Shown piece by piece: positions 50,932-60,235 of a stretch of 64,000 nt of DNA. The first letter of the stretch is position 1. The number at the start of each line of letters is the position of its first letter. The stretch spans positions 186,001 through 250,000 of the forward strand of contig NZ_QAOJ01000005.1 of NCBI RefSeq assembly GCF_003050835.1. The letters run 5' to 3'. The notes beneath the pieces are model-generated. The model did not search any database, had not been told where the DNA came from, and saw only the letters and a program-made list of their open reading frames with translations. Made by a program: the position numbers and the translations under genes. The stretch comes from Pseudomonas sp. GV071. Its GTDB lineage: Bacteria > Pseudomonadota > Gammaproteobacteria > Pseudomonadales > Pseudomonadaceae.

Positions 50932-51028
50932 TGTGAGTTCCCCCGATTGCAGTGGCCAAGTGGGCCGGTAATGCAGAGGGAGCCGAAACAGCTGCGGAAA
51001 AAGTGCAAAGCGTTCGCAACTATTTTTT

Positions 51029-51979
51029 TCAGCGCGGCACCACAGTGACCCAGAAGCGCGTGCGACTGACCACCTGCAGGTTGAAGCTGCTTTCCAGGGC
51101 GGCCAGCGCCAGGTCGGTATTGTCGATGGGAAAGGCGCCGGAGATTTTCATCTGCGCCACTGCCGGGTCACAGCGCAGCACGCCATGGCGGTAGCGCGAG
51201 AGCTCGGCCAGTAGCTCGACCAAAGGTTTGTCGATGGCAATTACGCTGCCCTGCTGCCAGGCGCCAACATCAGCGTCGTTGGCGCGCACCGCGTCATAGC
51301 CCGAGGCGTCGAAATGCACCTGCTGCCCGGCCTCCAGACGTTGCGGGCGCACCGCACCCAAGGGGCTGACTTCCACCGCCTTTTCCAGCACCGCGACATC
51401 GCTGCCCTGGCCAGAGGTACGTACGGTGAAACGGGTACCCAGCGCCAGCACGCGGCCATGTGGCGTGTCGACCTGGAACGGCCGGCCGAGCGGGTCGGCG
51501 CCAGTGCTGACGAGAATTTCACCGCTGCGCAGGGTCAGCAGGCGCTGCTGCTTGTCGAAGCGCACATCCACGGCGCTGTCGGTGTTGAGCAGCAGCAGGC
51601 TGCCATCGGCCAGAGTAAGTTTTTTCCGTTCACCAACCGCCGTGTGCAGATCGGCGCGCCAGGCCATTGCCGGATCGCTGCGCCAGGCGGCAACGCCGAG
51701 CGTACCGACGGAAGCCAATACCACCAGATTGCGCACCACTTGCCGGCGCGATTGCACCACGCCCTGCAAGGCTGGCGCGGCGATACGCCCAGGCACCCGC
51801 GCCAATTGCGCGCTGACCGCCTCAATGCGCTGCCAGGCCAGTTGGTGCAGCGGGTCGGCGGTAACCCAGTGATCCCAGGCGCGTTGATCGGCTTCGCTGT
51901 GGGCGCCGGATGACAGCCGCGCGTACCAATTGGCCGCCGCGCGGATGGCGGCCATTTCGGCGGGCGTCACCTCGCTCAT
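51029..51979 (-). CDS. FecR-type transmembrane anti-sigma/sigma regulator
   Basis: A 316-residue regulator. N-terminal DUF4880-like domain (about 8-55, AANWYARLSSGAHSEADQRAWDHWV), a membrane helix (about 82-100, VVRNLVVLASVGTLGVAAW), and a periplasmic FecR domain (about 110-210, ERKKLTLADGSLLLLNTDSAVDV). A C-terminal STN-like receptor-contact domain completes it. It senses the loaded receptor and controls the adjacent ECF sigma factor. Start overlaps the sigma gene stop by 4 bases. Confidence 0.92.
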   Translation of the reverse strand: MSEVTPAEMAAIRAAANWYARLSSGAHSEADQRAWDHWVTADPLHQLAWQRIEAVSAQLARVPGRIAAPALQGVVQSRRQVVRNLVVLASVGTLGVAAWRSDPAMAWRADLHTAVGERKKLTLADGSLLLLNTDSAVDVRFDKQQRLLTLRSGEILVSTGADPLGRPFQVDTPHGRVLALGTRFTVRTSGQGSDVAVLEKAVEVSPLGAVRPQRLEAGQQVHFDASGYDAVRANDADVGAWQQGSVIAIDKPLVELLAELSRYRHGVLRCDPAVAQMKISGAFPIDNTDLALAALESSFNLQVVSRTRFWVTVVPR

Positions 51980-52491
51980 AACAAGCGCCCTTGCAGCAGA
52001 CAGCAGTGCGCCATGGCCTTGGCCATGTAGTTATTCACTGAGCGCAGGGAGATACCCAGGCGCTGGGCGATGTCGGGATAGGGCATGCCTTCGAACTGCG
52101 AAAGGATGAAGGTTTGCTTCACCTTCGCCCCCAAGCCATCGAGCATGCGGTCGATCTCCAGCAGCGCCTCGAGCAGAATCGCCTGCTCTTCGAGCGACGG
52201 CTGCTCGGCCTCCGGCACGCAGGCCAGGGCGTCGAGGTAGGACTGCTCCAGCGAGCGGCGGCGGAACAGGTCAACCAGCAAGCCTTTGGCGATGGTCGAC
52301 AGGTAATGCCGAGGTTCGCGGATTTCGCTGGCCGAGCGGGCTTTGAGCACCCGCACGAAGGTGTCCTGCGCCAGGTCCGCGGCATCGAACGAATTACCCA
52401 GACGCTTGCGCAGCCAGCCTTGCAACCAACCATGGTGGTCGCAGTACAGGCTGTGCACGGCGGAGCGCAGGAGCGGATCGTCGGCGGGCAT
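51976..52491 (-). CDS. ECF sigma factor, FecI (iron-starvation) type
   Basis: A 171-residue sigma factor with region 2 (AADLAQDTFVRVLKAR and LSTIAKGLLVDLFRRR) and region 4 (GLGAKVKQTFILSQFEGMPYPDIAQRLGISLRSVNNYMAKA). It transcribes the receptor gene when the FecR partner signals. The upstream Fur-like box suggests iron repression. Confidence 0.93.
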   Translation of the reverse strand: MPADDPLLRSAVHSLYCDHHGWLQGWLRKRLGNSFDAADLAQDTFVRVLKARSASEIREPRHYLSTIAKGLLVDLFRRRSLEQSYLDALACVPEAEQPSLEEQAILLEALLEIDRMLDGLGAKVKQTFILSQFEGMPYPDIAQRLGISLRSVNNYMAKAMAHCCLLQGRLL

Positions 52492-52510
52492 GATGCGGAA
52501 CGCCTATCAA

Positions 52511-52531
52511 ATGAGAATTCATTTCATTATC
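52511..52531 (-). promoter_or_regulatory. Fur-box candidate for the ECF sigma gene
   Basis: On the minus strand the sequence reads GATAATGAAATGAATTCTCA and one more T, resembling the GATAATGATAATCATTATC Fur consensus with matches in both arms. It lies 20 bases before the sigma-factor start, and 83 bases from the divergent MATE gene. Confidence 0.6.
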
Positions 52532-52613
52532 AGAGAAGCCCACACGGTTTTGCAACCGTCCGCCTAAGGCGCCGCAAGCGCCCTTATACTGCGCCGTCCA
52601 CAGGGAGTTACCG

Positions 52614-53993
52614 ATGCTGCGCGAAGCCTGGAGCCACACCCCCACCCACCAGAAAGTCTGGGCGTTGGCCGCGCCAATGATTCTGTCGAATATTTCCGTG
52701 CCGCTGGTGGCACTGGTGGACAGCACCGTGGTCGGCCATCTGCCCCACGCCCATCAGTTGGGCGCGGTGGCGGTTGGCAGCACGCTGTACGTGATGATCG
52801 TCGGCATTCTCGGTTTTCTGCGCATGGGCACCACCGGCTTCAGCGCCCAGGCCAGCGGCCGGGCTGATGGCGGCGCGCTGCGCCAAGTGTTGATTCAGGG
52901 CCTGCTGCTGGCAGCCTTGCTGGCGCTGGCACTGGGTTTGCTGGCCTTGCCTTTCGGCGACCTGGCGCTGGACCTGATGAACCCCTCCGCCGAACTCGAC
53001 GAACAGACCCGCGCCTTCTTCCACACTCGCCTGTTCGGCCTGCCGGCGGCGCTGGCCAACTTCGCCCTGATCGGCTGGTTTCTCGGCACCCAGAATGCCC
53101 GCGCGCCGCTGGCGATTCTGCTTGGCACCAACTTGCTGAATATCGCCCTGTCGCTATGGTTCGTCCTCGGTCTGGACTGGGGCGTGGTCGGCGCGGCGCG
53201 GGCCGCGGTGCTCAGCGAATGGGGCGGCGCCCTGCTCGGCCTGGCGCTCACCGGTGGCGCTCTGCGCCGTTACCCTGGGCGCACGCCCTGGACGGCGATG
53301 AAGCGCTGGCACAATTGGCGCCCGCTTTTGGCGGTGAACCGCGACATTTTTATCCGCTCGCTGGCCCTGCAAGGGGTGTTTTTTCTCCTTACCGTGCAGG
53401 GCGCGCGCCTGGGCGATGACACCGTCGCCGCCAACGCCTTGCTGCTCAATGGCCTGCTGCTCACCGCCTATGCCCTGGACGGCTTTGCCCATGCCGTCGA
53501 AGCCTTGTGTGGCCATGCCCTGGGCGGCCGTGACCGCCAGGGCCTGACGCGCAGCCTGGTGGTCGCCGGCGGTTGGTCGTTGATTGCCAGCCTGGTGTTT
53601 GCCCTGCTGTTTGCGCTCGGCGGCCATCTGTTTATTGCCGTGCAAACCGATATTGCGTCGGTGCGCAGCACGGCCGATCACTACCTGCCCTACCTCGCCG
53701 CGCTGCCATTGGTGGCGGTGTGGAGTTACCTGCTCGATGGCCTGTTCATCGGCGCCACCCGCGCACGGGAAATGCGCGATGCGATGCTGCTCAGCGTGGC
53801 CCTGGCCTTGCCATTGGCCTGGTGGCTGCGCGACTTTGCCAACCACGGCCTGTGGTTGGCATTTCTGGCTTTCATGTTGCTACGAAGCTTGTGTTTGGGT
53901 GTCTATGCTTACCACCTGACCCGCCACGACCTGTGGTTTTCTTCGTCAAGCATTGAAGGATCAGAGCATGCTCAGCCCGGCAATCCCCGCTAA
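52614..53993 (+). CDS. MATE family multidrug efflux protein (DinF-like)
   Basis: A 459-residue polytopic membrane protein with about 12 helices. Family pattern at the start: VWALAAPMILSNISVPLVALVDSTVVGHL, then GFLRMGTTGFSAQASGR and a second half with FALQGVFFLLTVQGARLG-like spacing (near residues 245-265). DinF-type MATE proteins export toxic compounds with a Na+ or proton gradient; substrate unknown. GGGAG precedes the ATG. The stop overlaps the next gene by 26 bases. Confidence 0.88.
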   Translation: MLREAWSHTPTHQKVWALAAPMILSNISVPLVALVDSTVVGHLPHAHQLGAVAVGSTLYVMIVGILGFLRMGTTGFSAQASGRADGGALRQVLIQGLLLAALLALALGLLALPFGDLALDLMNPSAELDEQTRAFFHTRLFGLPAALANFALIGWFLGTQNARAPLAILLGTNLLNIALSLWFVLGLDWGVVGAARAAVLSEWGGALLGLALTGGALRRYPGRTPWTAMKRWHNWRPLLAVNRDIFIRSLALQGVFFLLTVQGARLGDDTVAANALLLNGLLLTAYALDGFAHAVEALCGHALGGRDRQGLTRSLVVAGGWSLIASLVFALLFALGGHLFIAVQTDIASVRSTADHYLPYLAALPLVAVWSYLLDGLFIGATRAREMRDAMLLSVALALPLAWWLRDFANHGLWLAFLAFMLLRSLCLGVYAYHLTRHDLWFSSSSIEGSEHAQPGNPR

Positions 53994-55029
53994 CGAGCTT
54001 ATTCGCCAGGAAGTGCTGGATAACCAGGAGCTCCTGGACACCCCTGCCGACCCGTACCTGGATGTACTGGTGAAAGTGGTGGGGGAGATGTTCGAGGTGA
54101 AAACCGTGTTGATCAGCCTGATTGACCGCGACCGCCAATGGTTCAAAGCCCGCCGCGGCCTGGAGATCCCCGAAACGCCACGCAGTGTGTCGTTCTGTGG
54201 CCACGCGATTCTTCAGGATGACCTGTTCCTGGTCGAAGATACCCACCAGGACCCGCGCTTCGCCGACAACCCGGTGGTCACCAACCCGCCCTTTTTGCGC
54301 TTTTACGCCGGCCAACCGCTGTATGCCCAGGACGGCCACGCCATCGGCACCCTGTGCCTGTTGCACCCGGCGCCCAAGCACCTCAACAAGCGGCAGAAAC
54401 TGCGTTTCAAAGACATGGCCACCCTCGCCGAGGGTTACCTGAAGCTGCGTCATATGAGCGAGCAGACCCAGCAGTTGCGCGCGGCCCTGAGCCGTGAGCA
54501 GCGTAAAACCATGCTCGATACCCTGACCCAGGTATGGAACCGCGCCGGCCTCGAACACTTTCTACCCCGCGAGCAGACCCGCGCTGAAGAGCGCGACATG
54601 AAGCTGGGGCTGCTGTTTTGTGACCTCGACTATTTCAAGCGGGTCAACGACGCCCACGGCCACGACGCCGGCGACAAGGTGTTGTGGGAAAGCGCGCGGC
54701 GTATCGCTGCGGCGGTGCGTCCGCAAGATGTGGTAACCCGTAGCGGCGGCGAGGAGTTCGTGGTGCTCACCCATGTTCACGACGAACAGGAACTGCGCCT
54801 GATCGGTGAGCGCATCCGCGCGGCCGTGGCGCGCGAACCCATCGACGCCGGCGAGGTGGAGCTGCAACTGACCATCAGCATCGGCAGCGCCGTGACCCAG
54901 CCCCAGGAAAACCCCGAGCAGGCGCTGAAACGCGCGGACAAAGCCCTGTACCACGCCAAAGGCAATGGCCGTAACCGGGTGGAGTTCGCCGCCTTCGAAG
55001 CCAAGGCCGCGCCCAACTCGATTATCTGA
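53968..55029 (+). CDS. GAF-GGDEF diguanylate cyclase
   Basis: A 353-residue cytoplasmic protein. GAF domain (about 20-160, VSFCGHAILQDDLFLVEDTHQDPRFADNP) and GGDEF domain (about 180-345). The active motif is SGGEEF with GGEEF at 260-264, and the product-inhibition site RxxD is R251-D254, five residues before it, so both activity and feedback are expected. The ATG at 53968 has GAAGGA 8 bases upstream. It starts inside the end of the MATE gene (26-base overlap), so the two are probably cotranscribed. Confidence 0.93.
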   Translation: MLSPAIPANELIRQEVLDNQELLDTPADPYLDVLVKVVGEMFEVKTVLISLIDRDRQWFKARRGLEIPETPRSVSFCGHAILQDDLFLVEDTHQDPRFADNPVVTNPPFLRFYAGQPLYAQDGHAIGTLCLLHPAPKHLNKRQKLRFKDMATLAEGYLKLRHMSEQTQQLRAALSREQRKTMLDTLTQVWNRAGLEHFLPREQTRAEERDMKLGLLFCDLDYFKRVNDAHGHDAGDKVLWESARRIAAAVRPQDVVTRSGGEEFVVLTHVHDEQELRLIGERIRAAVAREPIDAGEVELQLTISIGSAVTQPQENPEQALKRADKALYHAKGNGRNRVEFAAFEAKAAPNSII

Positions 55030-55090
55030 ACCCCGCGCCAGGGGAGCCCAGACTCCCCGGCGTCCAATACCGTAGCCCTGAGGACCCACC

Positions 55091-55543
55091 ATGGCCGCTG
55101 CCATTGCCGCGTACCTGCACTACCTGTCGATCTTTTTGCTATTCGCCCTGCTGACCCTGGAACACCAGCTGTTCAAACTGCCGCTGGACCTGGCCCGGGC
55201 GCGCAGCCTGGTGCGCATCGATATGGCCTACGGCATTGCCGCCGGCCTGGTGTTGGCCACCGGCGCCGCGCGGGTGATGTGGTTCGGCAAAGGCCTGGAC
55301 TACTACCTGCACAACAGCGTGTTCCACGCCAAGTTCGGCCTGTTCATTGTGGTTGGCCTGCTGTCTGCCATTCCCACCGTGGTGATCCTGCGCTGGCGCC
55401 TGGCGCTGAAAAACGGCGAGGTGCCGCAGGTCAGCGCCAAGCAGGCGATGCTGGTGACGATGGTGATTCGTCTGGAGCTGCTGGGCTTGCTGGTATTGCC
55501 GCTGCTGGCAGCGCTGATGGCGCGCGGCTACGGCTCGTTCTGA
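55091..55543 (+). CDS. DUF2214 family membrane protein
   Basis: A 150-residue inner-membrane protein with four predicted helices (about 5-25, 47-65, 80-102, 125-146) and the pattern DMAYGIAAGLVLATGAARVMWFGKG and HAKFGLFIVVGLLSAIPTV, typical of DUF2214. Function unknown. Gap of 61 bases after the cyclase gene. Confidence 0.85.
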   Translation: MAAAIAAYLHYLSIFLLFALLTLEHQLFKLPLDLARARSLVRIDMAYGIAAGLVLATGAARVMWFGKGLDYYLHNSVFHAKFGLFIVVGLLSAIPTVVILRWRLALKNGEVPQVSAKQAMLVTMVIRLELLGLLVLPLLAALMARGYGSF

Positions 55544-55594
55544 AGCGCCATCAAGGGCGAGAAGGGAAGACTTTTACGCGCGATTTGCCTAACC

Positions 55595-55617
55595 TGTATA
55601 TACAAGCGTATATATGT
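55595..55617. promoter_or_regulatory. HutC-type operator before hutH
   Basis: TGTATATACA (55595-55604), followed by a second AT-rich half GTATATATGT (55608-55617). The TGTATATACA core is, from memory, the binding site of the HutC repressor in Pseudomonas. Located 41 bases before the hutH start. The same core occurs in the hutC/hutF gap. Confidence 0.75.
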
Positions 55618-55657
55618 GCTCGTTTTCCTCTACCGGCAAATCTCCAGGACCTTCTCC

Positions 55658-57187
55658 ATGTCGCACTCACTGCTTCTTCAGCCCGGCCAGCTCACCCTCG
55701 ATCACTTGCGCGCGATCTATCAGCAGCAATGCCCTATCGAACTCGATCCGGCGGCCAAGGCAGTGGTCGACACCAGCAACCGCACGGTGTTGGAGATCAT
55801 CGACAACAAACGCACGGTGTACGGCATCAACACCGGTTTCGGCCTGCTGGCGCGCACCTCGATCCCCACCGAGTCACTGGCCAAGCTGCAGCGCAACCTG
55901 CTGCTGTCGCACTGCACCGGCACCGGGCCGCTGCTGGATGACGCCAGTGTCGGGCTGATCATGGCGCTGAAAGTCGGCTCCCTGGCCCGCGGTTTTTCCG
56001 GCATTCGCTGGGACGTAATCCAGGCCCTGACGGCGCTGTACAACGCTAAGGTGTATCCGTGCATTCCCTCGCAAGGTTCGGTCGGTGCATCCGGCGACCT
56101 GGCGCCGTTGGCGCATATGTCTGCCGTGCTGATCGGCATTGGCCGCGTGCGTCATTTAGGCCGCGAAATGGATGCCGTCGAAGGCCTGGCAATTGCCGGT
56201 CTGCAACCGATGGTGCTGGGGCCGAAAGAAGGCCTGGCATTGATCAACGGCACCCAGGTGTCCACCGCTCTCGCCCTGCGCGGCCTGTTTGCCACGGAAA
56301 AACTGTTCAGCGCCGCCGTGGTCGCCGGCAGCCTCAGCGTTGAAGCGCTGAAAGGTTCGGCCGTGCCATTCGACCCACGCATCCAGGCGGTGCGCGGCCA
56401 GGCCGGGCAGATTGATGTGGCAGCCTTCTACCGCGAGCTGCTGGGCAGCACCAGTGAGATCCGCGAATCCCACGCCGACTGCACCCGCGTACAAGACCCC
56501 TACTCCCTGCGCTGCCAGCCGCAGGTGATGGGCGCCTGCCTCGACCACATGCGTTTTGCCGCGCAGATTTTCCTCCGTGAAGCCAACGCCGTTTCCGATA
56601 ACCCGCTGGTGTTCAGCGCCGATGGTGACGTGCTGTCGGGCGGCAACTTCCACGCCGAACCAGTGGCCATGGCCTCCGACGTGCTGGCCCTGGCGATTGC
56701 CGAAATCGGCGCGTTGTCGGAGCGGCGCATTGCGCAACTGGTCGACCCGGCGCTGTCCGGCCTACCGGCTTTCCTGGTACGCGAAGGCGGCTTGAACTCC
56801 GGTTTCATGATCGCCCAGGTTACGGCGGCGGCCCTGGCCTCGGAGAACAAAACCCTCGGCCACCCGGCCTCCATCGACAGCCTGCCAACGTCCGCCAACC
56901 AGGAAGACCACGTGTCCATGGCCACCTTCGCCGCCCGCCGCCTGCTCGACATGGCCGGCAACAGCAGCGCGGTGGTGGCTATCGAACTGCTCGGCGCGGC
57001 ACAGGGTGTGGAGCTGCATGCGCCGCTGAAAACCTCGCCGCTGCTGCTGGAAGTGATCGAGATGGTGCGCAGCGAAGTGGCGCATTACGACGAAGACCGC
57101 TACTTCGCGCCGGACATCGCGGCAGCGCGGGCCTGGGTGGAGAATGGCGCGTTTGGGCGTTGGTTGGCCTACGAGCGTTTGTACTAA
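55658..57187 (+). CDS. hutH: Histidine ammonia-lyase
   Basis: A 509-residue enzyme with the internal MIO cofactor triad Ala144-Ser145-Gly146 in [14 protein letters not shown]. It removes ammonia from histidine to give urocanate, the first step of histidine breakdown. The ATG at 55658 ([14 protein letters not shown]) with AGGA 10 bases upstream is preferred over the ATG at 55616, which would overlap the operator. No hutU is adjacent; hutD, hutC and hutF follow. Confidence 0.96.
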   Translation: MSHSLLLQPGQLTLDHLRAIYQQQCPIELDPAAKAVVDTSNRTVLEIIDNKRTVYGINTGFGLLARTSIPTESLAKLQRNLLLSHCTGTGPLLDDASVGLIMALKVGSLARGFSGIRWDVIQALTALYNAKVYPCIPSQGSVGASGDLAPLAHMSAVLIGIGRVRHLGREMDAVEGLAIAGLQPMVLGPKEGLALINGTQVSTALALRGLFATEKLFSAAVVAGSLSVEALKGSAVPFDPRIQAVRGQAGQIDVAAFYRELLGSTSEIRESHADCTRVQDPYSLRCQPQVMGACLDHMRFAAQIFLREANAVSDNPLVFSADGDVLSGGNFHAEPVAMASDVLALAIAEIGALSERRIAQLVDPALSGLPAFLVREGGLNSGFMIAQVTAAALASENKTLGHPASIDSLPTSANQEDHVSMATFAARRLLDMAGNSSAVVAIELLGAAQGVELHAPLKTSPLLLEVIEMVRSEVAHYDEDRYFAPDIAAARAWVENGAFGRWLAYERLY

Positions 57188-57191
57188 AAGC

Positions 57192-57253
57192 TCGCGGCTG
57201 AAGCCCCTCCCACATGGAATCGCATTTTCCTATGGGAGGGGCTTTAGCCGCGA
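57192..57253. repeat. REP-type hairpin (GGCTGAAGCCCCTCCCAC class)
   Basis: TCGCGGCTGAAGCCCCTCCC and on (57192-57215) is complemented by ATGGGAGGGGCTTTAGCCGC and on (57232-57253). It fills the gap between the convergent hutH and hutD genes. Confidence 0.85.
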
Positions 57254-57264
57254 TGCCTTTGAAT

Positions 57265-57819
57265 CTAAGCCAGCTCGATCAGGCAATAAGGGTGGTTGGC
57301 CTGACACCGTAGCGCGGTGCTGGAGCTATGCAGGCAGTCGTATTTGCCCAGCACTGCCGCTTCGTCCCCCAGGCTTACCCGCAAGCCTTCCCCCGCACTA
57401 AACAGCAATACCGTACTCGCCGAGCTGATCAGCTCGCTCTCCCCCGCCGCCATCCACTGCAACCGCGCCTCACAACGCTCGGGCGCATAAATCAGATTGA
57501 AGTCTCGAATAGCGCCCCCCAACAGGGTGCAATGCACCTGACTGTCTCCGGAAAACGCAAAAGCATCCAGCGCCCGCAGCGGTCGACTTGCCTGCCCGTC
57601 GACCTCCAACTGCATGCCCTCACCTTCCAGCACGGTGATGATCCGCTGGTATCCATTGAACGCGGAAAACGGCCCCGCTTGCGCGACATCGGCAATCGAC
57701 AGGCGCCAGCTGAACGCGTCCAGCCCGTCGCCATCGCGGAGAATTTCCAGGGTGCTGCCGCCGCCGTTTTTCCACGGCATACGCGGGTAGTCAGCCGCGC
57801 GCAGCACCTGCCAGGTCAT
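57265..57819 (-). CDS. hutD: HutD family protein of histidine catabolism
   Basis: A 184-residue cupin-like protein starting MTWQVLRAADYPRMPWKNGGGSTLEI, with FSWRLSIADVAQAGPFSAFNGYQRIITVLEGEGM, the HutD family core. Family knowledge: it modulates the hut pathway, possibly by binding formylglutamate-related intermediates. Its start overlaps the hutC stop by 4 bases, so the two are translated together and expressed with hutC. Confidence 0.9.
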   Translation of the reverse strand: MTWQVLRAADYPRMPWKNGGGSTLEILRDGDGLDAFSWRLSIADVAQAGPFSAFNGYQRIITVLEGEGMQLEVDGQASRPLRALDAFAFSGDSQVHCTLLGGAIRDFNLIYAPERCEARLQWMAAGESELISSASTVLLFSAGEGLRVSLGDEAAVLGKYDCLHSSSTALRCQANHPYCLIELA

Positions 57820-58568
57820 GAAGCGAAACGTCCTTCCAGGCGATGGCGCGAACCCGGGTACAGCAGACGCGCAACGGTGACGGTGCGGCGCCCTGACCAG
57901 GTGCGGCGACGGATCAGCAGGCAGGGTTCGCCGCGCTCGATCTGCAGCAGTTTGCACTCGCCGGGCTCAGCCAGAATCGCCTCAACTACGTGCTCGCCTT
58001 CACTCATCGGCGCAATCTGCATCAGGTAGGCGTAGGGGGTGGCGACGGTGAAATCCTGCTTGAGGTAATCCGGCGCGACACTGGCGTTCACGTAGCGGTC
58101 TTCGATCTGCACCGGGATGTCGTTCTCAAAGTGCACGATCACCGAATGGAACACCCGCTCGCCTTCACGGACGTCCAGCAGCACGGCGCGCTCAGCGCCG
58201 GCTTTTTCTTCGACCAGGCGCACCACCACACAGTGGTGACGATGGCCACGGGCGGCGATTTCATCGGCAATGTTGTGCACTTCGAACAGTGCGGACTGGC
58301 CCTTGGGTTCGGCAACAAAAGTACCGACGCCCTGCATGCGCACCAGCAGACCTTCGGCGGTCAACTCGCGCAGGGCGCGGTTGATGGTCATGCGGCTGAA
58401 ACCCAGCTGCGCGACCAATTCGCTTTCCGACGGCACCCGGTGGTGCGGCGGCCACACGCCGGTTTGAATCTGCGCGCTGATCATCTGTTTCACCCGCGCA
58501 TACAAGGGAGCAGGCACTTCGCCCAGTTGCGCGGCCAGGGTGGCCATCTCGGACTGTGGAGCAGACAC
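57816..58568 (-). CDS. hutC: HutC, GntR/HutC-family histidine utilisation repressor
   Basis: A 250-residue repressor with an N-terminal winged helix (about 20-88, QTGVWPPHHRVPSESELVAQLGFSRMTINRALRELTAEGL) and a C-terminal UTRA ligand-binding domain that senses urocanate. Its gene is divergent from hutF with a HutC-type operator between them, so it probably represses itself, hutD and hutF. Confidence 0.95.
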   Translation of the reverse strand: MSAPQSEMATLAAQLGEVPAPLYARVKQMISAQIQTGVWPPHHRVPSESELVAQLGFSRMTINRALRELTAEGLLVRMQGVGTFVAEPKGQSALFEVHNIADEIAARGHRHHCVVVRLVEEKAGAERAVLLDVREGERVFHSVIVHFENDIPVQIEDRYVNASVAPDYLKQDFTVATPYAYLMQIAPMSEGEHVVEAILAEPGECKLLQIERGEPCLLIRRRTWSGRRTVTVARLLYPGSRHRLEGRFAS

Positions 58569-58637
58569 AGGTATCTCCTTGGCTAGTCAGCGCTGCCAGC
58601 GCGACGGTGGCGAGAGTTTACGTTTCCCCTTTGCCTC

Positions 58638-58653
58638 TGTATATGTATATACA
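58638..58653. promoter_or_regulatory. HutC-type operator between hutC and hutF
   Basis: TGTATATGTATATACA, containing the TGTATATACA core at 58644-58653. It is 30 bases before the hutF start and 70 bases from the hutC start, well placed to control both genes. Confidence 0.75.
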
Positions 58654-58682
58654 ACCTGATACCGCCCTGGAGCGCCCGGAAC

Positions 58683-60047
58683 ATGCCTGTTTTTTTTGCT
58701 GAGCGCGCCTTGCTGGCGAGTGGTTGGGCACGCAACGTGCGCCTGCTGGTGGGGGCCGAAGGCCTGCTGCAGGAAGTGCACAGCAATGCCAGTGACGAGG
58801 GCGCCGAGCGTCTGCACGGCCCGCTGCTACCGGGCATGCCCAACCTCCACTCGCATGCCTTCCAACGCCTGATGGCCGGGCTGGCGGAAGTGGCCGGCAA
58901 CCCCGACGACAGCTTCTGGACCTGGCGCGAGCTGATGTACCGCCTGGTGGCACAGCTCACCCCCGAGCAGATCCAGATCATCGCCCGGCAGCTGTATATC
59001 GAGATGCTTAAGGCCGGCTACACCAGCGTCGCCGAGTTCCACTACGTGCACCACGACAGCGCCGGCCAGCCTTACGCCAACCCGGCCGAACTGGCCCTGC
59101 GCATCAGCCAGGCAGCGAGCGCCAGCGGCATCGGCCTGACCCTGCTGCCGGTGCTGTATTCCCACGCTGGCTTCGGCGGCCAGGCGCCGAGCGAAGGCCA
59201 GCGCCGGTTTATCCACAGCAGCGACAGTTACCTCGAGCTGCAGCACACCCTGCAGCGCGCCCTCGCCAACAATCCCAGCCAACGCCTGGGCCTTTGCTTT
59301 CACTCACTGCGGGCGGTAACCCCCACACAAATCGAGCAGGTGCTGGCCGCGAGCAGCGGCGACAGCCCGGTGCATATCCATATCGCCGAGCAGCAAAAGG
59401 AAGTCGATGACTGCCTGGCCTGGAGCAACCAGCGCCCACTGCAATGGCTGTTCGACCACGCCCCGGTGGACGCGCGCTGGTGCCTGGTGCACGCCACCCA
59501 CGCCAACCCCGACGAGGTGCGGCAGATGGCGGCCAGCCAGGCCGTGGCCGGGCTGTGCCTGACCACCGAAGCCAACCTCGGCGACGGCATTTTTCCCGCC
59601 GTCGACTACCTCGCCCAGGGCGGGCGCCTGGGTATTGGTTCGGACAGCCACGTATCGGTAAGCGTGGCCGAAGAACTGCGCTGGCTGGAATACGGCCAAC
59701 GCCTGCGCGACCAAAAACGCAACCGCCTGTACCGCAGCGACCAACCGATGATCGGCCGCACCCTGTACGACGCCGCCCTGGCCGGTGGCGCGCAAGCCCT
59801 GGGGCAACCGATTGGTGAGCTGACGGTGGGAAAACGCGCCGACTTCGTCGTGCTCGATGGCAGCGACCCGTACATTGCCTGCGCCGAAGGCGACGCCATC
59901 CTCAACCGCTGGCTGTTTGCCGGTGGTGATCGGCAGGTGCGCGATGTGATGGTCGGTGGCCAGTGGTTGGTGCGCGATGGGCGGCACAAGGACGAGCAGG
60001 CCAGCGCGCAAGCCTTCACTGCTGTGCTGAAGACGCTGCTGGGCTGA
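58683..60047 (+). CDS. hutF: Formimidoylglutamate deiminase
   Basis: A 454-residue amidohydrolase-superfamily enzyme. Metal-site His pair in LPGMPNLHSHAFQRL, further ligands in EFHYVHHD, GLCFHSLRAVTP and HIHIAEQ, and the Asp of GIGSDSHVSV. It converts N-formimino-L-glutamate to N-formyl-L-glutamate and ammonia, the Pseudomonas-type five-step histidine route. Divergent from hutC with an operator in the gap. Confidence 0.95.
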   Translation: MPVFFAERALLASGWARNVRLLVGAEGLLQEVHSNASDEGAERLHGPLLPGMPNLHSHAFQRLMAGLAEVAGNPDDSFWTWRELMYRLVAQLTPEQIQIIARQLYIEMLKAGYTSVAEFHYVHHDSAGQPYANPAELALRISQAASASGIGLTLLPVLYSHAGFGGQAPSEGQRRFIHSSDSYLELQHTLQRALANNPSQRLGLCFHSLRAVTPTQIEQVLAASSGDSPVHIHIAEQQKEVDDCLAWSNQRPLQWLFDHAPVDARWCLVHATHANPDEVRQMAASQAVAGLCLTTEANLGDGIFPAVDYLAQGGRLGIGSDSHVSVSVAEELRWLEYGQRLRDQKRNRLYRSDQPMIGRTLYDAALAGGAQALGQPIGELTVGKRADFVVLDGSDPYIACAEGDAILNRWLFAGGDRQVRDVMVGGQWLVRDGRHKDEQASAQAFTAVLKTLLG

Positions 60048-60059
60048 GCATAAATCCTT

Positions 60060-60123
60060 GTGGGAGGGGCTTCAGCCGCGAGCTTTTAAAGATCAAAAGC
60101 ATCGCGGCTAAAGCCCCTCCCAC
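60060..60123. repeat. REP-type hairpin (GTGGGAGGGGCTTCAGCCGC class)
   Basis: GTGGGAGGGGCTTCAGCCGC and on (60060-60081) is complemented by TCGCGGCTAAAGCCCCTCCC and on (60102-60123). The loop includes GATC and complementary AT-rich stretches. Located between hutF and envC, which run the same way. Confidence 0.85.
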
Positions 60124-60235
60124 CAAAGCCTTCTGCAAGCCCGCGCGCATTTGTTCCCGTGGCGCTGTTCAGACGTTTTTTTTGCCGCGCACCGCGGGCA
60201 TACTAGGCCGTCTCCATCCGGTATCGCCCGCCCCC

